A DNA stretch of 64,000 nucleotides from Geomonas paludis (lineage in GTDB: Bacteria; Desulfobacterota; Desulfuromonadia; Geobacterales; Geobacteraceae), in the NCBI RefSeq assembly GCF_014193585.1, contig NZ_BLXY01000001.1, forward strand, positions 540,033 to 604,032, read 5' to 3'. The notes beneath the pieces were generated by a model. It saw only the letters and a list, made by a program, of their open reading frames with translations. It was not told where the DNA came from and did not search any database. Of this stretch, positions 25,140-32,446 are shown piece after piece. The position numbers and the translations under genes were made by a program. Each line of letters starts with the position of its first letter. Position 1 is the stretch's first letter.

Positions 25140-25153
25140 TTGATGTAGGTCAA
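25140..25153. promoter_or_regulatory. FNR/HcpR-family operator
   Basis: TTGATGTAGGTCAA is TTGAT-N4-GTCAA, 9 of 10 match to the CRP/FNR-family palindrome. It is centred about 74 bp upstream of the octaheme cytochrome start. On the minus strand a -10-like TTTACAT follows at the distance expected for a class II activator. The stretch 25105-25127 can also fold as GGGCCTGTG/CATGGGCCC before a T7 run, so an attenuator is an alternative reading. Confidence 0.5.
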
Positions 25154-25231
25154 AAAACCGTAAACGGCACACGCGGCTGCGGATATACTATCAGGCGTCG
25201 TTTACCCGGCTGTTGAGAAAGGGGGGCCGCT

Positions 25232-25573
25232 ATGAAGAAGAAGGCACGTCCCGGTTCCGTTCCCAGCGTCACCTTCCAGAAAGAGACCCATTGCGGCAGG
25301 ATCTACGTCACCGTCACCATGGACCCGAAGGGGAGGCCGTTCGAGATCTTCGTCCGGTTCGGCAAGGCCGGCCACTGCGGGGCCGCGGTCTTCGACGGCC
25401 TGACCAGGATACTCTCCTACGGCCTGCGGTCGGGGCTCGACCCGCACGAGGCGGTCAAGGCCCTGGGGGGGATCGGGTGTAGCTTCGGGAAGGATACCTG
25501 CATGAACGCGGTTTCCGAGGCCTTGCGCGAGGTGCTCGAAGGGGACTGGCTCCGCAGGTGCCTGTCCCCTTGA
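25232..25573 (+). CDS. Stand-alone TSCPD-domain protein
   Basis: 113 aa, matching the four-cysteine TSCPD family (TIGR03905-like). Features are THCGRIYVTVTMD, FVRFGKAGHCGAAVFDGLTRI, PHEAVKALGGIGCSFGKDTC. In class II (B12-dependent) ribonucleotide reductases TSCPD forms the C-terminal Zn-binding tail; here it is separate, as in several anaerobes. It may complement a split NrdJ or have an independent metal-binding role; no reductase gene is in the window. GGGGGG lies before the ATG. It is a single gene divergent from the octaheme cytochrome. Confidence 0.75.
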   Translation: MKKKARPGSVPSVTFQKETHCGRIYVTVTMDPKGRPFEIFVRFGKAGHCGAAVFDGLTRILSYGLRSGLDPHEAVKALGGIGCSFGKDTCMNAVSEALREVLEGDWLRRCLSP

Positions 25574-25637
25574 TTCCCGCCCACTTAAGGCCGCCTCCAC
25601 TCACCCTCCGCAGGCGCCTGCCCCACGCCGTCGCCGC

Positions 25638-26156
25638 TCACCTCGGCTTGCGCGGCCCCGGCGCGAAGTAGCGACCCACCTTGGCATCCATCTCGTCGAT
25701 CCAGCCCGCCTTCGATTCCGGGAAGGCGTCTGCGTAGGGGACGTAGGGCTTGATATCGAGGATGGGGGTCCCGTCCAGCAGGTCCACACCGCGCAGGTGC
25801 AGCGTCTTTCCTTCCACCCTTACCAGTTCCACGGCAGACAGCCCGATCGAGTTGGGGCGATGCGGAGACCTGGTCGCCAGGACGCCGCGTTTGGGCCCCC
25901 CGCGCGGCGGCTTCACGTTGCTTTTCCACCCTTCGCTGAGGTGGAAGGCGAAGATAAGCCACAGTCGCTGGAAGCCCCCAAGGTCCTGGACCGCCTTTTC
26001 ATCCAGCCAGTCCTGGAGTTCCAGTGTCGCTGTGGCGAAGTCCCCGGTCTCGGTTCCTGTCACCACGGTGCTCTGATGAGGGGCGTCGATGCGGCGGGAA
26101 TAGGGGGAGCGCAACAGGCCGATGGGGCGATAGCTAAAGCACTGTTCTTCAATCAT
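25638..26156 (-). CDS. trmO: tRNA (N6-threonylcarbamoyladenosine(37)-N6)-methyltransferase, TrmO/TsaA family
   Basis: TrmO methylates t6A37 of tRNA-Thr using SAM. The start YRPIGLLRSPYSRR-DAPHQ, the core GVLATRSPHRPNSIGLSAVEL and LLDGTPILDIKPYVPYAD are the family signatures, and the beta-barrel length (about 172 aa) fits single-domain members. An in-frame upstream ATG would add 16 residues without family similarity; the internal ATG preceded by AAGGAAG is preferred. Confidence 0.88.
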   Translation of the reverse strand: MIEEQCFSYRPIGLLRSPYSRRIDAPHQSTVVTGTETGDFATATLELQDWLDEKAVQDLGGFQRLWLIFAFHLSEGWKSNVKPPRGGPKRGVLATRSPHRPNSIGLSAVELVRVEGKTLHLRGVDLLDGTPILDIKPYVPYADAFPESKAGWIDEMDAKVGRYFAPGPRKPR

Positions 26157-26202
26157 GCTGCCTGACACTTCCTTTGGTTCTAGTGGGGTCGGAGCGAAAA
26201 GC

Positions 26203-26232
26203 AAAAGCCCTCAGGTGGCCTGAGGGCTTTCT
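26203..26232 (-). terminator. Rho-independent terminator of the triheme cytochrome operon
   Basis: AAGCCCTCAGG/CCTGAGGGCTT hairpin with TGG loop; minus-strand sequence downstream is T-rich (TTTTGCTTTTC). Confidence 0.75.
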
Positions 26233-26391
26233 GCTGTGCGACGGAATGGAGGGTGAAGGCGGTCCGACCGATCGGTAGCTCGGGCCAGGCTACCTGCGTC
26301 GGTACACTAATGAAAATCGATCCTCTTGTCAAGGCAGGGGCTCACCCTGACTTCCCTCCGATGGGAGGCCGCGTGGTGTGCCTGGAAGGAT

Positions 26392-26811
26392 CTACTTGTC
26401 GTGGCAGGTGAGGCAGAGCGCGCTGTTTTTGTCGCTCTTGATCAGGTGCCCCTTGGCCGGGTTGAGCGGGTCGTGGCAGGTGAGGCACCCGACGGCGCCG
26501 TTGACCATGATCATGTTGCGCTCCTCGGCGGAGATCGGCTTGTACCCCGGTTTCATGTCCACGTAGCTCTGGTAGATCATGCCGATGGGGTGTTCGCCGT
26601 CGAAGGAGTGGACGTGCGAGCCGCGCCCCGCGGGGTCGTTGCGCAGGTTCACCTCGACGTTGGGGCCGGCGGCGCCGTCATGGCAGCCGATGCATTCCTT
26701 GGAAAGGGGATCGATCTGGGGCATGGTGGCGGCTGGTGCCGTGACCACACCTAATATGAGCAGAGCAATGGCGAGAGCGGTCAGCGCACTTTCCCTGGTT
26801 TTCGGTGACAT
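26392..26811 (-). CDS. Triheme c-type cytochrome, exported
   Basis: 139 aa. A signal peptide ends near TAPAAT. There are three CXXCH motifs: CIGCHDG, CLTCHDP and CLTCHDK, of the doubled-CXXCH type with about 60 residues between the first and second. Periplasmic electron transfer is expected; redox partners cannot be told. AAAAGGAGGAG before the ATG sets the start; a longer reading adds 13 residues that destroy the signal peptide. It follows the 105-aa exported protein by 84 nt on the same strand, so they are likely co-transcribed. Confidence 0.85.
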   Translation of the reverse strand: MSPKTRESALTALAIALLILGVVTAPAATMPQIDPLSKECIGCHDGAAGPNVEVNLRNDPAGRGSHVHSFDGEHPIGMIYQSYVDMKPGYKPISAEERNMIMVNGAVGCLTCHDPLNPAKGHLIKSDKNSALCLTCHDK

Positions 26812-26895
26812 GAACTCCTCCTTTTGTGGTGCTGGGAGTCTCTTCGGCACCGGTCCCCAATTCTTTAGGCTTCCCGGGCTCCCAGCGCCTGGGCT

Positions 26896-27213
26896 CTAGT
26901 TGGTGCGTGAGCCCCACGTGAAGGAGATCCAGGCAACAGACAGGTGGTCGGTCATCTGGGCGGGAGCTTGTTCCGGCGAAGCTGCCGCGACTTCTTCGGG
27001 CGGCTGAATGGGATTGCTCGCCTTGGCCCGCTCGACCTTCACGAGGTAGGCCTTCTGCGCCTCCACAGATTTCTGCAGTTGCAGCGCATAGGGGCACTTC
27101 CCGCGGGGACCGGTCGGGTCCGTGTCCTGGGCGTGGGCCGCAGTGCTGATATGGGTCAGGGAAATGGCGATTATGGCGAACAGAATTGCCTTGAGGTTCT
27201 TGAAGGTTTTCAT
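26896..27213 (-). CDS. Small exported protein of unknown function
   Basis: 105 aa with a signal peptide (ILFAIIAISLTHISTAAHAQ). The mature protein has one Cys (GKCPYALQLQKSVEAQK), a Pro/Ala-rich middle and a C-terminus rich in aromatic residues. It is the first gene of a probable two-gene transcript with the triheme cytochrome. The lone Cys and the context suggest an accessory periplasmic protein, but no domain is recognised. Confidence 0.65.
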   Translation of the reverse strand: MKTFKNLKAILFAIIAISLTHISTAAHAQDTDPTGPRGKCPYALQLQKSVEAQKAYLVKVERAKASNPIQPPEEVAAASPEQAPAQMTDHLSVAWISFTWGSRTN

Positions 27214-27481
27214 GGCTGTCTCCTGGGACTGTGGTCCATCGTTACCTGGATCAGTACAAGGAGGGTGCCAAGCGCATCCGCGACCTGTGGTTGATTTACT
27301 GCTGTGATACCAAGATCTTACACCGAGGCGGAAAGTCGGATTCGTCTCCGCTGTTCAGCCGCTGCACAGTAACCGGCGTGTGGCTGTTCAGGCTTTGCAA
27401 TTGGACCTTTCGCCAGGCACAGCTCCTTCAGCTCTTCCAGCCCTGGCTGGGCAACGATCCCCGTCGGCAGCTACGGCGCTG

Positions 27482-28069
27482 CTACAGTTCGCTTTGGATG
27501 AACTCCCGGAACCGACTGATGACTTCCCGGACCCTCTCCGTCAGTGCCTTGAGATCGCGGCGGCCGGAACCTCCGGGGGCGGCGTCGTCGGGTGACCAGA
27601 TCTGGGTGACGGTGTCCAGGTCAACGTTACTGCGCAGGGTTGTCTGGTCGTAGGTGTCGGTGATCCCGCAACAGGTGGCCCGCTGCCACTGCAGGAGGTT
27701 GTCGGATCTCCATTTCGCCTTGAACTCGGCGAAGGAAAGGTCTCCGCCGAAATTCATCTCACTCACGTCGATAGCGGTCGCCTGCCCACGCTCGTCACGA
27801 TGTACCTTTTCCACGTAGGCCACGTGCCAATAGTTCCTTAAGGCGAATACCGCGACGTCTCCTTCGGTGACGTCGGCAACGTCCGCATTCTTCAGATGGG
27901 GCATGTCGCTTTTGTAAGGGATGGGAAACGAAGGGATCCTCTCTTTGATGTAATCGACGCAATACCCGCCTCGTTGGATCCAGTCGTCACAGTTGCAGGT
28001 GTCGGCGTGGGCACGCCGGTCCATGCCCAAGACGGCGATGATAAGTAAGATAAAGGGGAAACGTTTCAC
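27482..28069 (-). CDS. Exported CHAP-domain amidase/peptidase
   Basis: 195 aa starting at a GTG that has GGAGG 7 nt upstream. A signal peptide (FPFILLIIAVLGM...AHA) leads to a CHAP domain: catalytic Cys in GGYCVDYIK, His in NYWHVAYVEKV, and a polar residue in DVSEMNFGG, the usual Cys-His-(Asn/Glu) arrangement of NlpC/P60-like peptidoglycan hydrolases. A CNCDDW pair just before the catalytic Cys adds further cysteines. The C-terminal ~60 residues are helical and unassigned. The start overlaps the stop of a possible upstream ORF as GTGA. Confidence 0.8.
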   Translation of the reverse strand: MKRFPFILLIIAVLGMDRRAHADTCNCDDWIQRGGYCVDYIKERIPSFPIPYKSDMPHLKNADVADVTEGDVAVFALRNYWHVAYVEKVHRDERGQATAIDVSEMNFGGDLSFAEFKAKWRSDNLLQWQRATCCGITDTYDQTTLRSNVDLDTVTQIWSPDDAAPGGSGRRDLKALTERVREVISRFREFIQSEL

Positions 28070-28311
28070 GCGGGTCCTCCAGGATATTCGGCCGCGGCGC
28101 CTAAGGCGCAGGCGGAGAGCAGATAATTCAAGGCGAGCCAACACGGGCGGGCGCGGTTGGAGAGGGCGCCCCACTCGTGCCCGTACGAGCCGTCGAGAAG
28201 ACGGGCGGCGAGGGGCAATCGGGCGCAAGGGCGTACCTGACCCGCACCGGGACAGTGGGCGTCCGACGTCCCGCGCACCGGCGCGTGGACGCGGCAGCCG
28301 TTATGGCTCAT
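28066..28311 (-). CDS. Possible small ORF upstream of the CHAP gene (doubtful)
   Basis: 81 codons ending in TGA that overlaps the GTG of the CHAP gene (GTGA), an arrangement typical of translational coupling. The product is Arg/Ala-rich with a hydrophobic stretch (WLALNYLLSACALGAAAE) and no recognised domain. Only a weak CAGGA lies upstream. High-GC DNA makes chance ORFs common, so this is listed mainly because of the overlap. Confidence 0.25.
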   Translation of the reverse strand: MSHNGCRVHAPVRGTSDAHCPGAGQVRPCARLPLAARLLDGSYGHEWGALSNRARPCWLALNYLLSACALGAAAEYPGGPA

Positions 28312-28366
28312 GATCCTGCACCACGTGGTGTAGCGTTGGAGCGCAGGAGGTGAATCTATGCCGGGG

Positions 28367-28711
28367 TTAGGCTGCGGGAGGGGAGCGTCCGGAATAGGGC
28401 GCGGACGAAAGGAAGATGTACCGCGGGGGGGCGACCCGTGTGATGGCGCGCTGTAAGACAGGAACGGCCGGTTCGAGGACTTGGGGCAGGGTGACGAAGA
28501 CGTCGTGGTGCTGCTGCTTGATGTGGCTTGGCGCCGTTGTCACTTGGGCCTTGAGCACCAGGCGGTGCATCGGCTTGGGGCGGTGGGGACGCGACAGGTC
28601 CGGCACGCGCATCCCCGCGCAGAGAAGCCCTGCCACCATCAGCACGGTCGCCAGGATCTGCAGGTACCGCGTGCCAACGGGACGATTGCTTGGAGAGAAC
28701 GGTGGGGTCAT
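28367..28711 (-). CDS. Hypothetical single-TM protein
   Basis: 114 aa from an ATG preceded by GAGGAAG. One TM helix at about 17-36 (YLQILATVLMVAGLLCAGM) is followed by a basic, His-rich linker (SHIKQQHHDVFVTLPQVLEP). The same ORF is open further upstream, but those residues look random. No family is recognised. It is on the same strand as the CHAP gene and may belong to the same transcript. Confidence 0.45.
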   Translation of the reverse strand: MTPPFSPSNRPVGTRYLQILATVLMVAGLLCAGMRVPDLSRPHRPKPMHRLVLKAQVTTAPSHIKQQHHDVFVTLPQVLEPAVPVLQRAITRVAPPRYIFLSSAPYSGRSPPAA

Positions 28712-29102
28712 GCGGGGTGGTGCTTCCTCTGGAGCGCAAGATGAAACGAAAAGATGACACTGCCATGCCCGCAAGAGCTGGACCTCGCAGGGGTGCGGTA
28801 AGGGGCACACTATATCAGGAGAGCCCCGTGACTGCAACGGCTACGTGTCCTTCTGGAACTCAAACTTCGGGATGCAGGCTGAATAAACACCAAAGACCTG
28901 GCGCCAATGTGCCGAGTATATTTACCCATAAATGGTGTATGAAAGTGCGACAGTTGCAGTCCCCCCATCCACGAGACCAGAACCGCTCTCAGCCTGCCTT
29001 TACACTCTGCACCGGTCCCTTGCCTCCAACGAATTTTTGCACCCTCTGTAAAGACGGCCACGCCAAAGTCTCGTTTTCTTATCAATATTTTCACCCTGTC
29101 GC
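28712..29102. other. Intergenic region upstream of the diheme peroxidase
   Basis: About 390 bp with no convincing gene. It is less GC-rich than its surroundings, with many stop codons. It ends at a sigma54-like promoter, so it probably contains activator sites that I cannot delimit. Confidence 0.5.
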
Positions 29103-29118
29103 TGGCACAGCAACTGCA
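29103..29118 (+). promoter_or_regulatory. Possible sigma54 promoter of the diheme peroxidase
   Basis: TGGCACAGCAACTGCA keeps the diagnostic GG-N10-GC spacing, with a perfect TGGCAC -24 and CTGCA at -12. It lies 56 nt upstream of the peroxidase ATG. Confidence 0.5.
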
Positions 29119-29174
29119 ATGGCACCGTCGATCTCGATTCTTTATCAAATGCTGCAGGAATTAGGAGGTACGCC

Positions 29175-30578
29175 ATGAAAGCCAGAAACGTCGTCGCTGT
29201 CCTTGCCATGTTGTTGACTGCGGTGCCGGCAGTCGCGGTTGAGCTCTCCCCACTGGAAACAGTGGGCAAGAAGCTCTTTTTCGATCCGTCGTTATCGAAC
29301 CCTCCCGGTCAGTCGTGCGCTTCCTGCCACGATCCGGCGACCGGCTGGACGGCCCCCGATGCGGAGGTGAACGCCAACGGGGCAGTGATGCACGGGGTCA
29401 TTCACACCAGGTACGGCAACCGCAAGCCGCCTACCGTTGCCTATGCCGGGTTCACTCCGATCATGCACCAAGCCGGCGACATGACGGGCGGCATGGGGAA
29501 TGGTGGCATGGGCGGTGGCATGGGGAATGGCATGGGGAATGGCGGTATGGGCGGCGGTATGGGCGGCGGTATGGGCAACATGACGCCGGGCGCCCTGGTC
29601 GGCGGACTCTTCTGGGACGGGCGGGCTGCCGGGTGGAGCCTCGGCGATCCGCTCGCCGAGCAGGCGATGGGGCCCTTCCTCAACCCTCTCGAGCAAGCCA
29701 ATCCCAACGCCAAGCACGTCTGCCTCAGCGTGATGCGCAGCGATGCCGCGGTGGAGTTCGAACAGGTATGGGGGGCGGGATCGCTCGACTGTGTCAAGGA
29801 TGTCGAGGGGACCTACGAACGCATCGCACGCTCCATTGCGGCCTACGAGCGCTCCGGCGAGGTGACCTCCTTCACCTCGAAGTTCGACACCTTCTGGAAG
29901 AACAGCCAGGGCAAGATGCCGCCGGTCCCGATGATCAACATGATGAACTGGAGCAGGTTCAAGAATCGCGGCCTGGACGACATGGAGCTCAAAGGGCTCA
30001 TGATCTTCAATACCAAGGGGAAATGTTCCACCTGCCACATGCTGCAGCCGATGAACGGCAGCCCATTCCCGCTCTTCACCGACTTCAGGTACCACAACCT
30101 CGGTATCCCCAAGAACCCGCTCAACCCCTTCTACGACATGCCGCGCCAGTGGAACGCCAAGGGAGCAAGCTGGCTCGACCAGGGGCTGGGGGCTTTCCTG
30201 GCCAAGACTGCCGGGGCAACTTCGGGTGACGGCAGCGACCGGGATTATCGTTCGGTAGCCTCTGACAACGTCGGCAAGCACAGGACTCCCACCTTGCGCA
30301 ACGTGGACAGGCGCCCGGCTCCGGACTTCGTTAAGGCTTTTGGGCACAATGGGTTTTTCAAGAGCCTGCAGGAGATCGTCCACTTCTACAACCTGCGTGA
30401 TGTGCTCCCACTTTGCGACTCTCCCAACCCGCCCAAGGATGCCATGGGGGGCGCCACCTGCTTCCCGGCCGCCGAGGTGGCGGATAACGTCAACACCGCC
30501 GACCTCGGCAACCTCGGGCTCACCCCCGAGGAAGGGATGGCGCTGATCAAGTTCATGAAGACACTCACGGACCTTTGA
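29175..30578 (+). CDS. Diheme cytochrome c peroxidase family protein (CcpA/MauG superfamily)
   Basis: 467 aa, signal peptide ending AVAVE. Two haem motifs: CASCHDPATGW (residue ~49) and CSTCHM (~287), with family motifs HTRYGNRKPPTVAY, FWDGRA and HRTPTLRNV...HNGFF. It probably reduces H2O2 in the periplasm or, MauG-like, oxidises a protein. Residues about 104-137 form an insertion of GGMGNGGMGGGMGNGMG type with about nine methionines, between the first haem and the FWDGRA motif; this is not usual for the family. AGGAGGT 6 nt upstream fixes the start. Confidence 0.88.
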   Translation: MKARNVVAVLAMLLTAVPAVAVELSPLETVGKKLFFDPSLSNPPGQSCASCHDPATGWTAPDAEVNANGAVMHGVIHTRYGNRKPPTVAYAGFTPIMHQAGDMTGGMGNGGMGGGMGNGMGNGGMGGGMGGGMGNMTPGALVGGLFWDGRAAGWSLGDPLAEQAMGPFLNPLEQANPNAKHVCLSVMRSDAAVEFEQVWGAGSLDCVKDVEGTYERIARSIAAYERSGEVTSFTSKFDTFWKNSQGKMPPVPMINMMNWSRFKNRGLDDMELKGLMIFNTKGKCSTCHMLQPMNGSPFPLFTDFRYHNLGIPKNPLNPFYDMPRQWNAKGASWLDQGLGAFLAKTAGATSGDGSDRDYRSVASDNVGKHRTPTLRNVDRRPAPDFVKAFGHNGFFKSLQEIVHFYNLRDVLPLCDSPNPPKDAMGGATCFPAAEVADNVNTADLGNLGLTPEEGMALIKFMKTLTDL

Positions 30579-30623
30579 GCACCGGAGGATACTGACGGAG
30601 CAGGGAAGGACAAAGCAGCAACG

Positions 30624-30659
30624 AAAGGGGGGCCTTGGTTTTAGCCAAGGCCCCCCTTG
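30624..30659. terminator. Bidirectional terminator between peroxidase and terC
   Basis: AAGGGGGGCCTTGG/CCAAGGCCCCCCTT, 14-bp perfect stem with a TTTTAG loop, between convergent genes. Confidence 0.85.
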
Positions 30660-30722
30660 TAGTTACCGCAGCCGGCGCCCCCTCCTGGTTAGAGCCCGGT
30701 CCCCTCGTGACGTCTTTAGCCT

Positions 30723-31928
30723 TCATCTGCCGTCGGGCCGGGTCGCGTCTCCTGTGGAGCTGCCGCGCGTTTTCCAGGCGGAGTAGATGAACCCGCTGGC
30801 CAGCAGGAACAGGGTGATGGAAAGAGACCAGGACGCCGGGAACTTCTCCCACCCCATCAGGTTGGAGATGAAGATCTTGGACCCGATGAAGATGAGGACC
30901 AGGGAGAGGGCGTACTTCAGGTAGGCGAAGCGAGCCATCATGGCGGCCAGTGCGAAGTACAGCGCGCGGAGCCCGAGGATGGCGAAGATGTTGGACGTGT
31001 AGACGATGTACGGATCGGTGGTGATGGCGAAAATGGCGGGAACGCTGTCCACCGCGAAAACGACGTCGGCGATCTCGATCATGACCAGGGCCAGGAACAG
31101 CGGCGTGAAGTAGGTCGCCATCCTCCCGGATTTCGCGTCCGGCAGCTGGACCGTGAAGTCACGTCCCTCGATGGCGTCGGTGACGCGCAGGTGACGGCGC
31201 AACCACACCAGCAGCGGGTTTCCTGCCAGGTCCTTTTCCTCCTCGTGGCTCAGGTAGGCGATTTTGATGCCGAGGTAGGCGGTCGCTGCGGTCAGCAGGT
31301 AGACGGTGGCCTGGACAGCGATCACCTCACCGGTCTGTGCCATGCCGACCCGGGCGGCGTATGCCAAGGCGAGGCAAAGCGCGACCCAGGCGCCGGCGGT
31401 TGCCGGGCGCGCGAAGCGGTTGGATTCGAGCAGAGACTGGGCGCCGTCGGTCAGCACCAGCAGCTTGTACCCGGTCAGCACCAGGAACAGGGCGAAGATG
31501 TAGAGCACCCAGCCGAACTGCGACACCAGGGTGGCGCCGAGCGCGATCATGACGGCGCGCAGCACGATCACCCCCAGGATGCCCCAGAAGAGTACCCGGT
31601 GCTGGTATTTGAGCGGGATGGCGAAGAAGCTGAAGATCATGGCGATGACGAAGATGTTGTCCATCGCCAGCGACTTCTCGACCACGAAGCCGGTCAGGTA
31701 TTCCAGTGCCGGCTCCCGCCCCATTTCGAACCAGATCCAGCCGCCGAAGCAAAGGGCGATGGTGATGTAAAAGGAGGAGAGCAACAGGCTCTCCCTCACC
31801 CCGATCTCGTGCTGGTCCTTGTGCAGCACCCCCAGGTCCAGCACCAGCAGCGCGATGACCACCGTTACGAAAACCAGCCACATCCAAACAGCCTTACCGA
31901 GAAAATCGGCGAACAGAAGCATTTCCAT
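30723..31928 (-). CDS. TerC/Alx-family membrane protein, probable Mn(II) exporter
   Basis: 401 aa, polytopic. TerC signatures: LVLDLGVLHKDQHEIGVRES, SLAMDNIFVIAMIFSFFAIP, VMIEIADVVFAVDSVPAIFA, and FAILGLRALYFALA. Usual Alx proteins are about 320 aa. Here the central loop carries an additional ~70 residues with two extra predicted TM segments (AWVALCLALAYAARVG and VYLLTAATAYLGIKIAYL) before the standard WLRRHLRVTDAIEGRDF loop. It is encoded behind a yybP-ykoY manganese riboswitch and a 47-codon ORF, which supports Mn export over tellurite resistance. GAGGAG precedes the ATG. Confidence 0.92.
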   Translation of the reverse strand: MEMLLFADFLGKAVWMWLVFVTVVIALLVLDLGVLHKDQHEIGVRESLLLSSFYITIALCFGGWIWFEMGREPALEYLTGFVVEKSLAMDNIFVIAMIFSFFAIPLKYQHRVLFWGILGVIVLRAVMIALGATLVSQFGWVLYIFALFLVLTGYKLLVLTDGAQSLLESNRFARPATAGAWVALCLALAYAARVGMAQTGEVIAVQATVYLLTAATAYLGIKIAYLSHEEEKDLAGNPLLVWLRRHLRVTDAIEGRDFTVQLPDAKSGRMATYFTPLFLALVMIEIADVVFAVDSVPAIFAITTDPYIVYTSNIFAILGLRALYFALAAMMARFAYLKYALSLVLIFIGSKIFISNLMGWEKFPASWSLSITLFLLASGFIYSAWKTRGSSTGDATRPDGR

Positions 31929-31959
31929 GATGGTCTCCTCTCTTTTGCTGACTGCCGCT

Positions 31960-32103
31960 TCAGCGTCTGCTGCGGTCGCCCCGTACCGGGACCGGACACG
32001 GAACCGGCGGGAATATCACCGGGAACAGCTCGTCGAGCCACTGACGGACGCGGTCCCGCACTTTGGAGCCGATGCTTTTGAGGGTTCTGGATTTCTCACT
32101 CAT
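31960..32103 (-). CDS. 47-aa small protein between Mn riboswitch and terC
   Basis: Too short for usual gene calling. Read on the minus strand it starts MSEKSRTLKSIGSKVRDR, is basic and amphipathic, then turns Pro-rich (LDELFPVIFPPVPCPVPV) and ends GDRSRR. CGGAGGTAAC lies directly upstream and the terC start is 31 nt downstream, so the two share the riboswitch-controlled transcript. It could be a regulatory peptide of TerC or a leader peptide; no homologue is known to me. Confidence 0.65.
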   Translation of the reverse strand: MSEKSRTLKSIGSKVRDRVRQWLDELFPVIFPPVPCPVPVRGDRSRR

Positions 32104-32142
32104 GATGTTACCTCCGACTGTACCGCTGTCGCCGGGCGTAAT

Positions 32143-32186
32143 AAAAAAAGACCTTTACCCCGGCATCTGCCTGGATAAAGGTCTTG
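32143..32186 (-). terminator. Expression-platform terminator of the Mn riboswitch
   Basis: Stem AAGACCTTTATCC/GGGTAAAGGTCTT followed by a run of seven T on the minus strand; it overlaps the 3' side of the aptamer (AACAAGACC), so ligand binding can decide whether it forms. Confidence 0.88.
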
Positions 32187-32275
32187 TTGGCATCACTGCT
32201 CCGGTCCCGGGCCGAAGCCGTATTGACGGGAACCGGGTCGGTCTTTTCAGGTGACCGATAACTACTCCCCTTTAT
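32180..32275 (-). ncRNA. yybP-ykoY (Mn2+) riboswitch
   Basis: Minus strand begins AAAGGGGAGTAG, the conserved L1 element, continues through a hairpin, and contains CGTCAATACGG, the conserved L3 element, then CCGGAGC and AACAAGACC closing P1. Both Mn-contacting loops are present. Known family members switch on mntP or alx/terC-type exporters when Mn(II) is high, matching the downstream gene. Confidence 0.9.
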
Positions 32276-32373
32276 TTATATTCAAAATAATAAATAGCCT
32301 CGGCTTCTGTCAAGCGAAAGTGGAAGCGTCAGACAGACAGGCGAAATCCACAACGGCAGTACCGAAAGTAAAG

Positions 32374-32402
32374 AAGAGCCCCCGGCCTGTGCCGGGGGCT
32401 CT
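32374..32402. terminator. Hairpin terminator downstream of the hybrid kinase
   Basis: AGAGCCCCCGGC/GCCGGGGGCTCT, 12-bp perfect stem with CTGT loop; T-run weak on both sides. Confidence 0.7.
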
Positions 32403-32446
32403 CCCCGTGTGGCTGAGGTGGTGCGGGGAGATGCTTTGCCGCCTCA

